Below are positions 61,106 to 64,000 of a stretch of DNA of 64,000 nucleotides, piece by piece. This stretch comes from Flaccisagitta enflata (lineage: Eukaryota > Chaetognatha > Sagittoidea > Aphragmophora). A program made the position numbers and the translations under genes. Under the pieces are notes generated by a model. The model searched no databases. It was not told where the DNA came from and saw only the letters and a list, made by a program, of their open reading frames with translations. The stretch spans positions 79,856,001-79,920,000 of the forward strand of contig OZ231126.1 in assembly GCA_965153355.1 (NCBI GenBank). Reading direction: 5' to 3'. Numbering within the stretch: the first letter of the stretch is position 1; each line of letters begins with the position of its first letter.

Positions 61106-61930
61106 CTATCTTTTGCGATTTTCCTCCTCAAATGTTCCCATGCGGTTCATCCACCACCGTTCTCGGGCGACCCTGTAGACATCATCTTCCCCCGGTACAT
61201 ACTCCAGTCCTATGACCTCCATGTCGTTTTCCTCGTGACCTTCTTTCTTGAAATGGTATGCCGGTTTTGAATCGTCTTCTGATCGCATATCCGCTCTGTG
61301 GCCGTTGAACCGTTCGCTTATCTTGTTTTTGGTTTTCCCCACGTACACCACTTTTTCACACCTCCTACAAAACATTCCATAAATAGCTCCCACTGTTTGG
61401 CAGTTCATCTTAACCTCTATCTTCATTATCTTCCCTTCCTTATCCTTCACCGTGTCTGTCACTTGCATATACTTGCATAGTTTGCAGCCCCTTCCACATG
61501 GGCCTGACCCACCCCCTTCTGCCTTTGCCTTTGCATTGACCACCAGATCCCCTATGTTTTTTCCTTTCCTGAGGCTCAATCTTGGTAGGTCTTTAATGAA
61601 GCGCTCCAAACCATCCTCCTCAAGGTAGTGTCCATGCCTTTTCATTATTTTGTTGACGTTTGGCAAGTATGCGCTATGTGTGATGACGAAATTCACCCTC
61701 TTGTCGGTCTTCTTTTCCACCCTTTCTAATGCTTTCCTCTCTCCATCTTGAATGTTTCCTTCATCTGCCTCTTCACTTGGTTCTGTCCGTACCCTCTTGA
61801 AACTAGCTTCTCTTGCACTTGTCTTCCATATTTCAAATAGTCCCCATCCTCGCTGCATATCCGTCTTAGTCTTCTGAACTGCCCTTTGGCAATACCTTCC
61901 TTTACATGCTTGGGGTGATCTGAGTCCTTG
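61106..61930 (-). pseudogene. Penelope-like element 3' part with GIY-YIG endonuclease
   Basis: The meaningful sequence starts about residue 57 of an open frame whose first part is GAAA-repeat translation (ATG at 62101). A Cys-rich linker (GPCGRGCKLC, 201-209) precedes the GIY-YIG nuclease fold: GAIYGMFC (238-245) and VVYVGKT (251-257) are the GIY and YIG strands, R264 and H268 follow in ERFNGHR, and E314 in VARERWW is the probable metal-binding Glu. In Penelope-like elements this nuclease follows a telomerase-related RT and nicks target DNA. Here the RT is missing because the fragment is cut at the (GAAA)n tract. The nuclease residues look intact. Ends with FEEENRKR before the stop at 61106. 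Confidence 0.85.
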
Positions 61931-61933
61931 TGT

Positions 61934-61934
61934 A

Positions 61935-61978
<44 letters not shown>

Positions 61979-61979
61979 G

Positions 61980-62046
<67 letters not shown>

Positions 62047-62050
62047 AAAA
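61934..62050. repeat. (GAAA)n microsatellite
   Basis: GAAA tetramers with one GAGA unit, at the truncation point of the Penelope-like fragment. Confidence 0.97.
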
Positions 62051-63089
62051 AAAAAAGGGAAGAAAGAAAGAGAAACTGATTAAAACCGGCAGAAAACCCA
62101 AGACGAAGAGATTGAAACCTGAAAAGAAAACCAGAGAAGGTTAAATGTTGACAAGCCCAACAGGACAATAGTCGCGTGCTTCGTTTTACAGTAACGCACA
62201 CCTACATGCATGCATACTCCTTTCCTTCCTTCCTCCCTTCCTTTCTTGCTTCCTTCCTTCCTTTCATTCTTTCCTTCACTAACGTAAAAAACAATAGCAT
62301 CACTCCTTTTGATGATATTATAGTCTGTGGGCAGAAGAGTGGTTCTGGTGAACCAACAGCAGTGACACAATGTGTGGCAGAGGGTAATGCTGGTGATGGT
62401 GATGTTTTTCGGGGATTTCTCTCATTCAATCACCGTTGATGAAATCCGAGAGCAATTAGGCCATACGGGAAAATGCGTTCTCATATCGGAAAGTGGGTCA
62501 AAAACTCACAATCAGGCTTTCACTTCACTTCTTTCCTTCCTTTTTGCGTTTTTGTCTCTCTCCCTCCCTTCCCTCATTATGATTTTCGAAAGATTTAAAA
62601 ATGTCAAAAACTTTAGGATTGGTCTCATTTGACAGCGCTCTTCTAGTATTTTGTTTGTTAGAATTTCCTACTCAAGCGGCCAAACGATTATTGCGAAAAT
62701 GGATTTTGAAAATAATAATGGTTAAACAATAATTTCAAAATTTGATTATTTGAAAAAAAGTCGAAGTATACCTTCGCCCTTCGGCTTTTTGAGACCGGCG
62801 GAAATCGATTTTCCCCTTTTTTCGTGAGTCATTTACGAAAGTTGAAAGGCTTTTGGGCCCGAATGAGACTACGCATGAAATTGAAAGCTAAGAAAGAGCT
62901 AATTCTCCTCTTTCAGATGACGCCAAGCAGAATTCTGTGTGATTGATCACGCCTCTCTCTCTCTAGAGATGGGGAAAATGAGTGTAACAATAATTGGATA
63001 AGCCGGGACAAGGGAGTTAATCGTAAGAGTGGAGACTGCATTATGCAAATGAGATTGATGATAGAAGATAATAGTTGCAAAAGCATTAC
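62051..63089. other. No gene recognised; SH end remnant and (CTTC)n
   Basis: GACAAGCCCAACAGGACAAT with AGTCGCGTGC (62150-62183) is a minus-strand SH end. (CTTC)n lies at 62219-62275. 62745-62945 is the inverted relative of 58610-58830. A frame at 62320-62440 (GSGEPTAVTQCVAEGNAGDG) is exon-like but unsupported. Confidence 0.4.
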
Positions 63090-63705
63090 ATGGTCAGTGA
63101 TACCCGATGCCCCTAAGTTAGTGTATGTGGGAATGAGATTATGAGAGGGGCAGCGGCCCCGGAGGAGCCGATGACCTATGATTTAACACAGGACAATTTT
63201 CTCCGGTTTGAGAAGCTGGTTTGGAGGGCTGAGAGGCCTGATTATGGGTCTGAGTGGTCTGATTTAAGGTCTGAAAGGCGCGGCTTGGGGTCTGAGAGGC
63301 TTGATTTGGGGTCTGAAAGACCTGATTTGGGTCTGAAGGGTCTAACTTGGGGTCTGAAAAGCCTGATTTGGGTCTGAGGCCAGGCTTGGGTCTGAGAGGC
63401 CTAATTTGGGGTCCAAGCATCCTGATCTGGGGTCTGGGGGGCCTGATTTGGGGTCTGAAAGGCCTGATTTGGGGTCTGAGAGGCCTGATTTAGGGTCTGG
63501 GAGGCCTGATTTTGGGTTTGAGAGGCCTGATTTGGGGTCAGAAAGGTCTTATTTGGGGTCTGAAAGGCCTGATTTGGGGTCTGAGAGGCCTTATTTGAGG
63601 CTTGGGGAGGGGGGGACGGACAGATGGACGGAAAACGGAAAACGGAGAAAATTGCCCTATGTGGAATTATAGGTCATCGGCCCCTCTGGGGCCGCTGCCC
63701 AAAAG
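63090..63705 (-). mobile_element. MC element, ATGACC flavour, 21-bp GGCCTGATTTGGGGTCTGAG array
   Basis: Box TGGTCAGTGATACCCGATGC, left arm GGGCAGCGGCCCCGGAGGAG and CCGATGACCTATGATTTAAC, right arm AATTATAGGTCATCGGCCCC and GCCGCTGCCC. The core array is 63225-63600. Confidence 0.8.
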
Positions 63706-63769
63706 GTTGCTTAAACCACGTTTGTCGTTATTCGCCTTCCTTGTCATTGTTCTTTTCCTTCGTCTCATC

Positions 63770-63912
63770 CTTTTTAGTCGCAGACACACTTAACGTTGCC
63801 GCGTTGGTCGGTCGGTCCATCGGTCCCAAAAAATTCTGAATTGCGAGTGGTTTTCGCATTACGGGCCCTGTTCAACCGTCCGCGACTGTCTAGCCATGTA
63901 TCCAGCCTTGTT
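63770..63912 (+). mobile_element. SH element (GTCGCGGAC flavour)
   Basis: TTTTTAGTCGCAGACACACT, TTGGTCGGTCGGTCCATCGG, TTTCGCATTACGGGCCCTGT, CCGTCCGCGACTGTCTAGCC, ATCCAGCCTTGTT. Closest to 21834-22006 and 46679-46821. Confidence 0.7.
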
Positions 63913-64000
63913 CTCCGTCGTCGTCACTTTTATCCTCTATTGTTTTTTCCTTTGTTTTTTCCTTTGATCTTGCTCTTCCTTTGTTGCCATAGTCCATCTT

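Noticed and set aside
61937-62101. Hydrophobic N-terminal signal region for the GIY-YIG protein
   Set aside because: The LSFFLSFF stretch is the translation of (GAAA)n. The real coding fragment begins after it.

Overview
The window looks like repeat-saturated nuclear DNA from a large eukaryotic genome, most likely a metazoan. I cannot name the organism. The reasons are four kinds of retroelement or transposon coding remnant (a YADD-type LINE, two LINEs with a CCHC C-terminus of which one has a restriction-like endonuclease, a GIY-YIG Penelope-like fragment, and a Tc1/mariner relic), very long GA/CT, GT/CA, GAAA and GGAC microsatellites, and TA- or 8-bp-duplicating MITEs. There are no operons, ribosome binding sites or rRNA genes. 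Nearly all long open frames are translations of simple repeats. The best intact coding sequence is the LINE reverse transcriptase at 36612-38315.

Large-scale layout: a direct duplication dominates the window. Copy 1 (about 545-11655) reappears as copy 2 (about 40870-58033) in the same order and orientation, near-identical where it aligns and interrupted by copy-specific insertions. It acts as a built-in empty-site comparison and dates several insertions as later than the duplication: a 624-bp hAT-type MITE at 8255-8878, a 519-bp TIR-like element at 9024-9542, a LINE fragment at 9660-11338, a 630-bp foldback at 47516-48145, a LINE tail at 55618-55797, and larger blocks at 43281-47376, 48377-49482 and 52314-55060. 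Both copies carry a damaged small two-exon gene on the minus strand, with different lesions in each.

Two recurrent non-coding element families explain much of the rest. I call them SH and MC here. SH elements (subterminal hairpin) start with a short hairpin such as AGTCGCG-n-CGCGACT, continue into a (GTCC/GTYG)n tract, often contain a minisatellite, and finish with the reverse complement of the starting arm shortly before GGCCTTGTTT. Start and end motifs change together from element to element, which resembles the subterminal inverted repeats of Helentron-associated elements (DINE-1, mini-me). MC elements (minisatellite core) have about 50-60-bp inverted arms beginning GGGCAGCGGCCCC, a core array of 20-22-bp repeats, and a tail with a GCAGGGCAxCGGGTACCGCTGACCAT box. 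Their arms also come in matched flavours. MC elements sit inside SH elements at 4745-5388, 45885-46536 and 50955-51595, and form a head-to-tail cluster at 31.5-40 kb that a 4.3-kb LINE has split.

Region by region: 0.5-11.6 kb is duplication copy 1. 11.7-16.5 kb holds hexamer arrays, a pogo/Tigger-like TIR element and three MC elements. 16.5-21.5 kb is mostly unique sequence with one possible membrane-protein ORF and GGAC arrays. 21.5-25.2 kb is a minus-strand LINE embedded in GA repeats and broken by two MITEs. 25.7-29 kb is a long SH-like element with AGTCATT arrays. 29.8-31.1 kb is a Tc1 relic next to an 857-bp MITE. 31.5-40 kb is the MC cluster plus LINE. 40.9-58 kb is copy 2. 58-64 kb holds GT/CT/GAAA microsatellites, a Penelope-like fragment, and SH and MC elements.
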